In this document: piece by piece, positions 28,101 through 36,662 of the stretch
Position numbering within the stretch: position 1 is the stretch's first letter
Layout: each line of letters starts with the position of its first letter
Notes under the pieces: generated by a model
The model's database searches: none
What the model was told of the DNA's origin: nothing
Seen by the model: only the letters and a program-made list of their open reading frames with translations
Position numbers and translations under genes: made by a program
Source of the DNA: Methylococcaceae bacterium
GTDB taxonomy: Bacteria > Pseudomonadota > Gammaproteobacteria > Methylococcales > Methylomonadaceae
Direction: 5' to 3'
Assembly (NCBI GenBank): GCA_014191975.1
Contig: BJHG01000014.1
Coordinates: forward strand, 1-39,997
DNA: 39,997 bases

Positions 28101-28639
28101 ATGAGGATTTCGGTCTTTATTTATACAAGTACTATGGCGATGACGATGATGGTTACATAGCTAGTAGTGATGTATGGATTATGAGTAACGCTGTCCATGA
28201 GATTGATGGTTCTGATGAAAATGACACACTGATTGGTACGGACATGCAAGACGATATTTATGGTCTAGAGGGTGATGATAAAATTGTTGGAGGTGCTGGC
28301 CAGGATATTATGACAGGGGATGAAGGTAACGATATTTTCATATTTACATCAGTGGATGATAGCTTACCAGATTTGGCAGATATCCTTGTAGACTTCACCA
28401 AAGGTGACAAAATTGATTTGAGCGCCATTGATGCCAATATTACAACATCAAAAGACGATGAGTTTTCAAAACCAACCATGGGTGCTCAGTTTTCAGGTAA
28501 ATTTACCAAACCTGGTCAATTGTTTTTTGATACTACTGATGAAATTCTTTATGGTAATGTTGACGCGGATAGCGGAGCTGATTTTGCTATTGAATTTATA
28601 GGAATAACTAAGTTAATAGCGAGTAGTTTAGTCTTGTAA
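25169..28639 (+). CDS. Secreted calpain-like protease with Calx-beta and RTX repeats
   Basis: The 1156-residue protein has no N-terminal signal peptide. Residues about 140-400 match the calpain (C2) catalytic core: QGSAGTCYFLACLGAVA with Cys173, FPGHAFMLLGY with His352 and KIRNPWGD with Asn370, a full Cys-His-Asn triad. Next come about five Calx-beta-like repeats (about 405-1005), each with an EG or EGxxxxFTVxRD start and a TIxIxTxPDxxxEGxExFxVxLY-type end, for example VKEGQVFTLKIERSD and FKTEGTETFSVNLYKYF. Residues about 1012-1060 hold RTX nonapeptide repeats (GSDENDTLIG, GAGQDIMTGDEGNDIF). The tail is the usual uncleaved type I secretion region. A calcium-dependent extracellular protease or adhesin-protease is inferred. 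GAAGGGG nine bases upstream supports ATG 25169. Confidence 0.88.
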   Translation: MVSSVNSKLMNTLSSSAFKNQLSEYLTDDKLSFAETKQFLNSVKKDGMTTAKLKDLNTIWSYNTSLFSDDYTKHITGYFITGCNANSFWWGGLDQSGKSELGNLSTTTPQSNLEKLINKWFAGTDVPLALVGGDTAAGISGNFSFNYAPFSSGVLYKDGVSASDVNQGSAGTCYFLACLGAVANANPSYITKDFIRDNGDDTYGFRFFNANSEAYYVTVDKNLAIDKTTNQPVLANPSNGELWVALAEKAYAQINSQANVLLRSQSDNSYQAIEGGMADPLKQITGLNYRYYCGYNENISDTFSYTGTKYSQDPKTYKNEIISLLQNGSIGTLGVTEKITDKNGNYELFPGHAFMLLGYDAKTDTFKIRNPWGDRGDVNGTIADYGYVPEFNLSIESFWNIADIQLTDVSLKNLNYNYTIKSDTGTSKNNAISEGQAAYLSVQRDSPNMTSVIYYGIQPNSTKGPIDQPVFSKVAIDFMQGNTFQHLAVPIYTDSIKEGIESFDVNFYKSFFDATPFTKTTLFVKDGLVDKSIYVLTNVDSEVVKEGQVFTLKIERSDTSIASTVYIDTVDQTATGTDVAGEVGSGNYTVFDSDYIKLHKTPVDFKVGQKTATIDIHTIPDFKTEGTETFSVNLYKYFTDINASTNGVVQIADDATLQATSSYHYSMTSDAASENTGKGEGDSITFTVKRDGTGTESSIFLTSEIGSAVEGVDYLFKSTELKFSSDQDTLTFSVETLPDNLLEATELLNIGLRTSSATGSPDVKVSGYIKNVDETFYNYVITSSAVTSDLSVEEGSDIVFTITRDKSGTESTIYVHTFDGLAISESDNGACDYENIYEQEVTFLANETTKTIVVKTYADSNTIEGVEDLNVGIYNFKSDTTYSSYTRAYIHDIIPDNYSYSLDEEEYDVIQGDPLTVTITRSSNGTPSSVFLWTDTGMATEEDFQGVDGLQIDFGADETSKTIVIDTLDDALTDEQIYEDFGLYLYKYYGDDDDGYIASSDVWIMSNAVHEIDGSDENDTLIGTDMQDDIYGLEGDDKIVGGAGQDIMTGDEGNDIFIFTSVDDSLPDLADILVDFTKGDKIDLSAIDANITTSKDDEFSKPTMGAQFSGKFTKPGQLFFDTTDEILYGNVDADSGADFAIEFIGITKLIASSLVL

Positions 28640-28716
28640 CTTATTTCAGCATTTAAACGTTAAGCATGATTTTTAGGGCACTCATTACAAAAGTTGGTTG
28701 AAATTAAGGTGAAGTT

Positions 28717-29601
28717 ATGAAGAAGAATTTTTTAGTATTAGCGACCTTTTTATATTTATCGATAATTAGTTTTGCTACTTTTGCAGTAACTCCTTTGGTC
28801 ATAAACAATAGTAGTGCTCTTGCTACAACGGTTAAATTTACAGCTACATTAAATACGTCTATAATAACGGGTAATTCAGTTTAGTATTGGATAAAGAAAA
28901 TCCAACGCGAATTGTGATTGCTTATTCTGGGCATGAGTGACCTTGGACAATGTTTGAAGGGGATATCACGTTAGATGAAGGTGCCGCATTATTTGATTCG
29001 ATTCGCCTAAAGAAACCGGGGATTCCATTGATCTTGGATTTTTCCACGAATTGTGATGTTGGATACTTTGATTTCGCAGTGCATTATATTAATCATGCTA
29101 ATTATTTACTGGCTTCAGATAAGTTAGTGGGCGGATTTAGTCTTAATATTTCATCTTGGTATGCGGGGGCTCCCGAAGATATTGCTTATAACGCAGCCAA
29201 TCATGATTACAGTTATGATAAATTCTAAAGCAAGTAATTCTCTTGATCAGGCTTTCGATGAAATCATCGCTGCACGCCAAAGCAGTTGGCTACTAGGATC
29301 AAATTCAATTAAAGATAATGCGATAGAGCAATCTTTATCAATCTATAAATTTAGCGAATTTGAAAATTTGATGTATGCATTGAAAGATAATGGATTAAAT
29401 CCGGCACTAGACTTACTGAAAAACTCAAATGACATAGCAACTTATGGTTATCAAATGAAAAATGGGGCATTGATTTTGACACTTGAAAAATTCAGAATGC
29501 GGTATGCTTCGGATAGAAATTTATCAAATTGGGTGGATAACAGTCTAGGTTTCTCTGTTTACTCCACAACAGATCTGCAAACTTATTTGAACAAACTTTA
29601 A
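28717..29601 (+). pseudogene. Broken gene for an exported protein, possibly clostripain-like
   Basis: AAGGTGA five bases before ATG 28717 starts a frame with a clear signal peptide (MKKNFLVLATFLYLSIISFA) that ends at TAG 28882. The protein continues in another frame (LVLDKENPTRIVIAYSGHE), is cut by TGA at 28938, continues (PWTMFEGDITLDEG onward) to TAA at 29226, and then returns to the first frame (SKASNSLDQAFDEIIAARQ) to the end at 29599-29601. So there are two compensating frameshifts and one stop in an otherwise continuous reading of about 290 residues. The middle part, LILDFSTNCDVGYFDFA then HANYLLASDKLVGGF, loosely recalls the region after the active Cys in clostripain (C11) peptidases. 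That likeness is tentative. It sits between two intact cysteine-protease genes. Confidence 0.6.
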
Positions 29602-29636
29602 GCCCGTCACATTAAAAGAATAATTAAGGTACTAAA

Positions 29637-30719
29637 ATGAATAAGAAATATTTAAAATCAGTACTACTAGTTTTGTTACTTGTTGACATAAATCAAATTA
29701 TAAATGCTGCTCCTATGATTTTAGATTTAAATGCTCTGTCTACAAAGTACAAGTTAAAAAATGATATTCCTGCACGTATACAGTGGGATGCTAATAGTGG
29801 ATATTGTGGTGAAGTTTCAATGATTAGTGCAGGACTTTATTATGGACAATATCTTTCACAATATGATGTTCGAGGAATTGCGTCTCCAGGAGTGCCTCAA
29901 AATTTAAGTGATTCGCAACTTTTAGTTGGTGTCAATGATGATGTGGCTGCAAAAGGATTGCGACTGAAATACGAACGTAAATCAAGTGCATCAAGTAGCA
30001 GTTTTTATGCATGGGTTAAATATCACATTTCATTAGGTCACCCTGTAGTGACTGGTGTTTTTCTTAATCAAAATAAAGATGATGAAAGTGATTTAGATCA
30101 AGGTAGTGATCAATATGATCATATTGTTCCTGTCATAGGTTTTGGTTCAAATCGTCCATTTGTGAATAGTTATTACTCTGGTGATGTGATTATTTTTAGT
30201 GATAATGGGTTGGATAATCCTTATTATTCACTTGAAATTCAGGAGTTTTTAGCTAACAGGCAGGAGGCTAATAATCCAGATGGAAGTGCATATTATTTGC
30301 CTAAAGATCCTATTATTAAATATGGTATTGCTATAACTGGTGTTATGGATAATAAAAATGAAACATTGCCTGTAATAGTGACAACTTCAAAAAATACAGA
30401 ATCTCCAGAAATGATCGATAATGATACAAAACGCCCTACGGCAAGCACTTTCGATTTAACAGTGACCGTATCTAAATTAATTCCAAACATTAATTATAAT
30501 TTATATCTTTACTCACAAGAAACTGACGTACCCGTTGAAAGTTTTAACGTTAGTAGCCAAAAGATAGGTGTGCTTCCGTGGCAAGTAATAAAAATAACTT
30601 CAGGATCCAAATGGTCAAAAACGATTAAAAATGTAAAATCTAACAGTAAAGTTATTTTTCGAGCGGTAAAAGCTGATCCGTCAACAGTAATCAGGACAAA
30701 AAGTAAAGTTCGCTGGTGA
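29637..30719 (+). CDS. Secreted papain-fold (C39-like) cysteine peptidase
   Basis: The 360-residue product has a signal peptide (MNKKYLKSVLLVLLLVDINQ, cleavage near 24). The mature protein has a papain-type arrangement: ARIQWDANSGYCGEVSMIS with Cys57 at a helix start, DQYDHIVPVIGFG with His162 before a strand, and VIIFSDNG with Asp189/Asn190 as third member. Gln49 could fill the oxyanion hole. Residues about 270-360 look like a beta-rich domain (TASTFDLTVTVSKLIPNINY onward). The exact family is uncertain. A TTAAGG eight bases before ATG 29637 is the likely ribosome site, and it may be in one transcript with the broken gene before it. The last 15 bases overlap a degraded IS3 transposase on the other strand, so the C-terminus KVRW may not be original. 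Confidence 0.65.
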   Translation: MNKKYLKSVLLVLLLVDINQIINAAPMILDLNALSTKYKLKNDIPARIQWDANSGYCGEVSMISAGLYYGQYLSQYDVRGIASPGVPQNLSDSQLLVGVNDDVAAKGLRLKYERKSSASSSSFYAWVKYHISLGHPVVTGVFLNQNKDDESDLDQGSDQYDHIVPVIGFGSNRPFVNSYYSGDVIIFSDNGLDNPYYSLEIQEFLANRQEANNPDGSAYYLPKDPIIKYGIAITGVMDNKNETLPVIVTTSKNTESPEMIDNDTKRPTASTFDLTVTVSKLIPNINYNLYLYSQETDVPVESFNVSSQKIGVLPWQVIKITSGSKWSKTIKNVKSNSKVIFRAVKADPSTVIRTKSKVRW

Positions 30720-30890
30720 CATCGAGCTATTAGCTGAATGTCACCGTTTGCGGTTATAAAAGACTTCAATATATTCGAAGATAGAACTCCGCGCTTGTTC
30801 TCTTGTTTTGTAGCGTTCGTGATAAACCAACTCGGTTTTAAGTGTGTGAAAAAACTCTCTGCTACCATCGTTTTAAGCAACTCCTGATGT
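30705..30890 (-). mobile_element. Remnant of an IS3-family orfB transposase (C-terminal end)
   Basis: Read on the minus strand from about 30890, the sequence gives VAESFF, then after a one-base shift [35 protein letters not shown], a stop codon, HSA and finally MSPANF. This is the well-known end of IS3-family orfB ([15 protein letters not shown]...RRHSALGYLSP). One frameshift and one in-frame stop show it is dead. Nothing of orfA or inverted repeats is seen near by. It abuts and slightly overlaps the end of the papain-fold gene. Confidence 0.8.
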
Positions 30891-31006
30891 ATTTAGGCGT
30901 ATATATGTATGCCAAATCCTGTCGCTTGGAAAGGATATGCCAGAAATTCAAAATTGGAAATGGTCAAATCTAACGAATTAATTTATCGTTCGTATTACAA
31001 ATAACA
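30891..31006. other. Non-coding stretch between IS3 remnant and terminator
   Basis: This completes the 366-base gap between the papain-fold gene and ftsB. The only frame is a 31-codon plus-strand one at 30909-31004 without a ribosome site or a recognisable family, so I do not call it a gene. From 31042 to 31085 nothing is seen beyond the tail of the ftsB transcript. Confidence 0.4.
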
Positions 31007-31041
31007 AAGCAGACAAGTTTTCAAATCTTGCCTGCTTTTTT
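31007..31041. terminator. Rho-independent terminator, probably bidirectional
   Basis: AAGCAGACAAG (31007-31017) pairs with CTTGCCTGCTT (31027-31037) over 11 positions with one mismatch and a nine-base loop. On the plus strand it runs into T6 (31036-31041), a good terminator. On the minus strand it is followed by TTTGTTATTTG, so it can also end the rimO-eno-ftsB transcript, whose last stop is 45 bases away. Confidence 0.75.
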
Positions 31042-31085
31042 ACAGTGATATTTTGTCAACTAGAAGAGATACTTTCGCTTACCTG

Positions 31086-31355
31086 TCATTCGATAACCTG
31101 AATAAAGGTTTCACCGTTTTTAATCATACCTAATTCATCACGGGCGCGTTCTTCAATTGCTTCTTGCCCTTTGCGTAAATCTAAAACTTCCGCATAAAGC
31201 CTGTCATTACGGTGTTTTTTTTCGTCTACTTGGATTTTTAATTCGTTTAAATGCGTTTGATAGGTTTCAATTTGCGAAATGCTACCGTCACCAAACCATA
31301 AACGATATTGTAATTGTCCAATGAGAACGAGAATAATAATAACGATAATTTTCAT
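31086..31355 (-). CDS. ftsB: Cell-division protein FtsB
   Basis: The 89-residue product has the FtsB plan: a very short cytoplasmic start, one transmembrane helix (IIVIIILVLIGQLQYRLWFG), a periplasmic coiled coil rich in Glu, Lys and Leu (about 30-70) and the conserved ERARDELGMIKNGETFIQV end. FtsB joins FtsL and FtsQ in the divisome and controls septal peptidoglycan synthesis. It follows eno by 44 bases on the minus strand, the usual gammaproteobacterial eno-ftsB pairing. Confidence 0.93.
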   Translation of the reverse strand: MKIIVIIILVLIGQLQYRLWFGDGSISQIETYQTHLNELKIQVDEKKHRNDRLYAEVLDLRKGQEAIEERARDELGMIKNGETFIQVIE

Positions 31356-31399
31356 AATAATTCAGAGCGCAAACAAAGGTTTGTACTGATTTTCACCTT

Positions 31400-32716
<1,317 letters not shown>

Positions 32717-32751
32717 TTAAAAACTAACATCTTCATAAATATCTGTGCGCG

Positions 32752-34062
32752 TTAAAACAACTTGCCCCACATATCGTAATCGTCTGCGTCTTCGATTTCG
32801 ACTTGCACAAAATCACCCACTTTCAAATGTGTTGCGCCATCGATGAAAACTTGCCCATCGATTTCGGGCGCATCGGCTTTACTTCGCGCCACTGCACCTT
32901 CTGCGACAACTTCATCAATCAAAACGGTTTCAATTCGCCCGATTCGACGTTGCAAACGTGCCGCGCTGATTTCAGCTTGATGCGCCATGAAACGCGCCAA
33001 ACGTTCTTGTTTCACTTCTTCGGGAACGGGATTTGGCAACTCATTTGCCGTCGCACCTTTCACGGGCGAATACGCAAACGCGCCCACGCGGTCTAATTGT
33101 GCTTCGGTTAAGAAGTCTAACAATTCTTCAAATTCACTTTCAGTTTCGCTCGGAAAACCAACGATAAACGTACTTCGTAACGTAATATCCGGACACACTT
33201 CGCGCCACGCTTTGATGCGTGTTAAATTATTTTCACTCGCGGCGGGACGTTTCATCGCTTTCAAAATGCGTGAATTTGCGTGTTGAAATGGAATATCCAA
33301 ATACGGCAAAATTTTCCCCTCCGCCATCAACGGAATTACGTTATCAACGTGCGGATACGGATAGACATAGTGCATTCGCACCCAAATTCCCAAATCGCCT
33401 AACGCTTCGGCTAAATCATAAAAACGAGTTTGATACGATTTACCGCGCCAATCGTGTGACGCGTATTTTAAATCCAATCCATAAGCACTGGTGTCTTGCG
33501 ACACGACGAGTAATTCTTTCACGCCCGCTTTCGCTAATGTTTCAGCTTCGCGCAAAACGTCATCAATCGGACGGCTGACTAAATCGCCACGCATCGATGG
33601 AATAATACAAAAGGTGCAACGATGATTACAGCCTTCGGAAATTTTCAAATACGCATAATGATCAGGCGTAAGTTTAATACCTTGTGGTGGCAATAGATCG
33701 AAAAATGGTTGATGTGGTGCAGGTAGATATTCATGAACGGCGGCAACCACTTCGTCGAAAGCGTGTGCGCCGGTGACTTTTAAAACTTGTGGATGACGAG
33801 CGCGAATTTCGTCTTCTCTCGCGCCTAAACAACCCGTGACAATCACTTTGCCATTTTTCGCCAACGCTTCGCCGATGCTGTCGAGCGATTCTTCCACTGC
33901 TGAATCTATAAAGCCGCAGGTATTCACCACCACTAAATCCGCGTTTTCGTATGTCGGGGAAATCGTATAACCTTCACGGCGTAACGTGGTCAAAATACGT
34001 TCGCTGTCAACTAACGCCTTCGGGCAGCCTAAACTAATAAAACCAATATGCGGTGCGCTCAT
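32752..34062 (-). CDS. rimO: Ribosomal protein S12 methylthiotransferase RimO
   Basis: The 436-residue radical-SAM enzyme adds a methylthio group to an aspartate of ribosomal protein S12. Cys13, Cys49 and Cys78 ([23 protein letters not shown]) hold the first [4Fe-4S] cluster, and CNHRCTFC (Cys145, 149, 152) holds the radical-SAM cluster. A TRAM domain ends the protein ([20 protein letters not shown], then [15 protein letters not shown]-like sequence). YDMWGKLF and PKALVDSE are typical of RimO and separate it from MiaB. ATG 34062 is preferred over TTG 34065. The gene diverges from minC and leads the eno-ftsB genes. Confidence 0.95.
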   Translation of the reverse strand: MSAPHIGFISLGCPKALVDSERILTTLRREGYTISPTYENADLVVVNTCGFIDSAVEESLDSIGEALAKNGKVIVTGCLGAREDEIRARHPQVLKVTGAHAFDEVVAAVHEYLPAPHQPFFDLLPPQGIKLTPDHYAYLKISEGCNHRCTFCIIPSMRGDLVSRPIDDVLREAETLAKAGVKELLVVSQDTSAYGLDLKYASHDWRGKSYQTRFYDLAEALGDLGIWVRMHYVYPYPHVDNVIPLMAEGKILPYLDIPFQHANSRILKAMKRPAASENNLTRIKAWREVCPDITLRSTFIVGFPSETESEFEELLDFLTEAQLDRVGAFAYSPVKGATANELPNPVPEEVKQERLARFMAHQAEISAARLQRRIGRIETVLIDEVVAEGAVARSKADAPEIDGQVFIDGATHLKVGDFVQVEIEDADDYDMWGKLF

Positions 34063-34108
34063 CAAATAAATCCGTCAAAAATAATCAAAAATAACCCAAT
34101 TGCGCGGC

Positions 34109-34114
34109 ATTATA
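34109..34114 (-). promoter_or_regulatory. Extended -10 box of a rimO promoter
   Basis: On the minus strand the sequence reads TGCTATAATG, a perfect -10 hexamer with the extended TGN, about 47 bases before the rimO ATG. The -35 region (near AAAATCA) is poor, as is common for extended -10 promoters. It lies in the divergent 128-base gap shared with minC. I cannot place the minC promoter with confidence. Confidence 0.5.
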
Positions 34115-34190
34115 GCACGCACAGAAAAATGATTTTTATCGGTAGCGGTGTTAGAATTCAAGAAATTACTTCCATCTGTTGAATAGATAA

Positions 34191-34919
34191 ATGACTAATA
34201 ACGTGCATTCTTTGCCAGCTGTAGAATTTAAAAGCATTACCTTTTCAGTGCCAGTTTTGAGCATGGCCAGTAATGATTTGGTGCTGATTGAACAGTTGTT
34301 AATCGAAAAAATAAAACTCGCCCCTGAGTTTTTCAGGCATTCGCCTGTCGTTATTGATTTAGGCGAAGTAAACAAAAAACAGCTGACTTTAAATTTTAAT
34401 GATTTGGCGTCTATAATTCATAAATGTGGATTGCTTACTATTGGAATTCGTGGTGGCAATGATATTCAACAATCTCAAGCAATTGCGTTAGATATTCCAG
34501 TGAATACAGCGCGGGCAAGTGATGTAAGAGCGGATGCGCGAAAAACACATCTCATTTCCGCGCCTAAAAGTGATGCGATTGCCGAAAATAATTCTACAAC
34601 CATGACAATTACAAAACCTGTTCGTTCAGGGCAACGGATTTATTCATACGGTGATTTGATTATTTTGGCGCAAGTTGGCGCAGGTGCAGAGATTTTGGCT
34701 GAAGGAAATATTCATGTTTATGGGACTTTGCGTGGACGTGCATTAGCAGGTGTTCAGGGCAACACGGATGCCCGAATTTTTTGTTCAAATTTACAAGCTG
34801 AACTTATTTCAATTGCGGGGAATTACAAAATTAGCGACGACATTCACGGGGTAATTTCAAATACCCCCGTTCAGATTTATTTACAAAAAAACACCTTAGT
34901 CGTTAGCTCTATTGTTTAA
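34191..34919 (+). CDS. minC: Septum-site inhibitor MinC
   Basis: The 242-residue product has the MinC plan: an N-terminal domain (about 1-110; [29 protein letters not shown]) that blocks FtsZ polymerisation, a variable linker, and a C-terminal beta-helix (about 140-242; [60 protein letters not shown]) that binds MinD. It starts the minC-minD-minE genes, 33 bases ahead of minD. No strong ribosome site is visible upstream of ATG 34191. Confidence 0.95.
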   Translation: MTNNVHSLPAVEFKSITFSVPVLSMASNDLVLIEQLLIEKIKLAPEFFRHSPVVIDLGEVNKKQLTLNFNDLASIIHKCGLLTIGIRGGNDIQQSQAIALDIPVNTARASDVRADARKTHLISAPKSDAIAENNSTTMTITKPVRSGQRIYSYGDLIILAQVGAGAEILAEGNIHVYGTLRGRALAGVQGNTDARIFCSNLQAELISIAGNYKISDDIHGVISNTPVQIYLQKNTLVVSSIV

Positions 34920-34952
34920 TCGACTCAATCAAAAACATTTTGGAGTATTTTA

Positions 34953-35762
34953 GTGGCACGAATTATTGTTGTAACTTCGGGTAAAGGTGGTGTAGGTAAA
35001 ACCACCACTAGCGCGGCAATTTCTATGGGGCTTGCGAAAAGAGGGCATAAAACAGTTGTTATTGATTTCGACGTAGGTTTGCGGAATTTAGATTTGATCA
35101 TGGGCTGTGAACGCCGGGTTGTGTATGACATTATCAATGTAATTAATGGTGAAGCGACTTTAAATCAAGCCTTAATTAAAGATAAAAACTGTAATTTATT
35201 GTCGATTTTACCAGCGTCACAAACACGAAATAAAGACGCATTAACGCAAGATGGCGTTGAAAAAATCTTAGCAGAATTGTCAAAAGACTTTAAGTATATC
35301 GTTTGTGATTCACCTGCTGGAATTGAAACGGGCGCACATTTAGCAATGTATTTTGCTGACGATGCGTTTGTGGTGACAAATCCTGAAGTGTCTTCGGTGC
35401 GAGATTCTGATCGAATGTTAGGCATTCTTTCGAGTAAATCACGTCGTGCTGAACGAGGTGAAGAACCGATTAAAGAGTATTTGCTGTTGTCACGTTATTC
35501 GGCAGAGCGTGTTAAGGCAGGGGAGATGTTAAGTTTGGAGGATGTTCAAGATATTTTATCGTTGCATTTACTGGGTGTTATTCCTGAATCAAAATCAGTA
35601 CTCACTGCATCAAATGCGGGAATGCCCGTTATACTAGATGAAAAAAGTGAAGCAGGACAAGCCTACGCAGATATTGTCGCACGCTATTTGGGTGAAACTA
35701 AGCCGCATCGATTTATTGATGATAAAAGTGGTTTTTTCAGGAAATTATTCGGAGGTAAGTAA
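34953..35762 (+). CDS. minD: Septum-site ATPase MinD
   Basis: The 269-residue ParA/MinD-type ATPase starts at GTG, with TTGGAG seven to eight bases upstream. It shows the deviant Walker A TSGKGGVGKTTT, the switch IDFDVGLRNLDLIMGCERR, the Walker B-like YIVCDSPAGIE and a C-terminal amphipathic membrane-targeting helix (FFRKLFGGK). It recruits MinC to the membrane and oscillates under MinE control to keep the division site at mid-cell. The minE ATG lies one base past its stop, so the two are coupled. Confidence 0.97.
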   Translation: MARIIVVTSGKGGVGKTTTSAAISMGLAKRGHKTVVIDFDVGLRNLDLIMGCERRVVYDIINVINGEATLNQALIKDKNCNLLSILPASQTRNKDALTQDGVEKILAELSKDFKYIVCDSPAGIETGAHLAMYFADDAFVVTNPEVSSVRDSDRMLGILSSKSRRAERGEEPIKEYLLLSRYSAERVKAGEMLSLEDVQDILSLHLLGVIPESKSVLTASNAGMPVILDEKSEAGQAYADIVARYLGETKPHRFIDDKSGFFRKLFGGK

Positions 35763-35763
35763 A

Positions 35764-36024
35764 ATGAGTTTAATGGATTATTTCAAAAGCTCTAAAGCTA
35801 GCTCTGCATCATTGGCGAAAGAGCGTTTACAGATTTTAGTCGCTTACGAGCGTTTGTCAGGAAATCAACCGTCTTATTTACCTTTATTGCAAAAAGAATT
35901 ACTCGCAGTCATTCAAAAATATGTACATGTTAATCCTGATGCGATAACGATCAACCTAGAACAAAGTGACAGTCAAGAAACTCTGGAGCTCAGTATTATT
36001 TTGCCAGATTCACATCGTGCTTAA
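35764..36024 (+). CDS. minE: Cell-division topological factor MinE
   Basis: From ATG 35764 the product is 86 residues, the normal MinE size. GGAGG at 35751-35755 sets this start; a longer in-frame reading inside minD is not real. It opens MSLMDYFKSSKASSASLAKE, contains RLQILVAYERL as the MinD-contacting helix, and ends in the beta-strand dimerisation part (AITINLEQSDSQETLELSIILP). It stimulates the MinD ATPase and drives pole-to-pole oscillation. Confidence 0.95.
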   Translation: MSLMDYFKSSKASSASLAKERLQILVAYERLSGNQPSYLPLLQKELLAVIQKYVHVNPDAITINLEQSDSQETLELSIILPDSHRA

Positions 36025-36028
36025 TGCT

Positions 36029-36604
36029 ATGAAAAACGTTAATTTTCTGATTGTTTTAGTTTGTTCATTAACGATTTTATCGGGTTGCAGTACGAAAAAA
36101 GTTCATGTGAATCGGTATGCTGTTGCAGATCGTCGCACTGCGGATGTGGCTGAAATAGACAAAGATATTGCCACTGAAATCAAAGGAAATTTGCGTGACG
36201 ATGAACAAATACGGCGTTTTACGCATATAAATGTGACTGTTTATAATGGTGCAGTTTTACTGACTGGCGAAGCGATGAATGACGCGGTAAAGGTCAAAAT
36301 CATTGAAATGGCGCGTATCGTGAACCATGTAAAAATGGTACATGATTATTTGATTGTTGATTATCCAAGCGATAATTTATCGCGTGCGAATGACCGTCAA
36401 ATTACCCAAAGTATCAAACAGGCTCTCACGCAAATTCATGATTTACCAAATTTCGATTCGTCCCTAATTAAAGTGGTTGTCGAGCAAAGTAGCGTTTATT
36501 TAATGGGGCGAGTGCATCGTGATGAAGGAACTGTAGTGATTAATGTGGTTCGTCCTGAACCCGATATTCGACAGGTTATTGCTGTTTTTGATTACATTGA
36601 TTAA
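36029..36604 (+). CDS. BON-domain lipoprotein (DolP/YraP-like)
   Basis: From ATG 36029 the product is 191 residues. A lipoprotein signal ends ILSGC with Cys20 as lipidated residue; an upstream in-frame ATG at 35966 would place this signal internally and overlaps minE. Two BON domains follow (about 55-115: FTHINVTVYNGAVLLTGEAM; about 120-190: SLIKVVVEQSSVYLMGRVHR), the arrangement of DolP/YraP, an outer-membrane lipoprotein linked to envelope integrity and septal amidase control in E. coli. It starts four bases after minE, so it is probably in the min operon, which suits a division-site role. Confidence 0.8.
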   Translation: MKNVNFLIVLVCSLTILSGCSTKKVHVNRYAVADRRTADVAEIDKDIATEIKGNLRDDEQIRRFTHINVTVYNGAVLLTGEAMNDAVKVKIIEMARIVNHVKMVHDYLIVDYPSDNLSRANDRQITQSIKQALTQIHDLPNFDSSLIKVVVEQSSVYLMGRVHRDEGTVVINVVRPEPDIRQVIAVFDYID

Positions 36605-36662
36605 AACAAAAAAGGCGTGATTTTTGCGCTCGTTTGCCATTTCTAAAAAATATTTCCATTTT

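Noticed and set aside
30509-30880. Minus-strand open frame of 123 codons
   Set aside because: Its first part is the IS3 orfB remnant read out of frame, and the rest is antisense to the papain-fold peptidase.
30909-31004. 31-codon plus-strand frame before the terminator
   Set aside because: No ribosome site, no family likeness and very short; kept only as part of the non-coding stretch.
33219-33578. 119-codon plus-strand frame opposite rimO
   Set aside because: Shadow of the rimO radical-SAM coding region.
35638-35763. N-terminal extension of MinE
   Set aside because: It lies inside minD in another frame; GGAGG before ATG 35764 and the family length of about 86 residues set the start.
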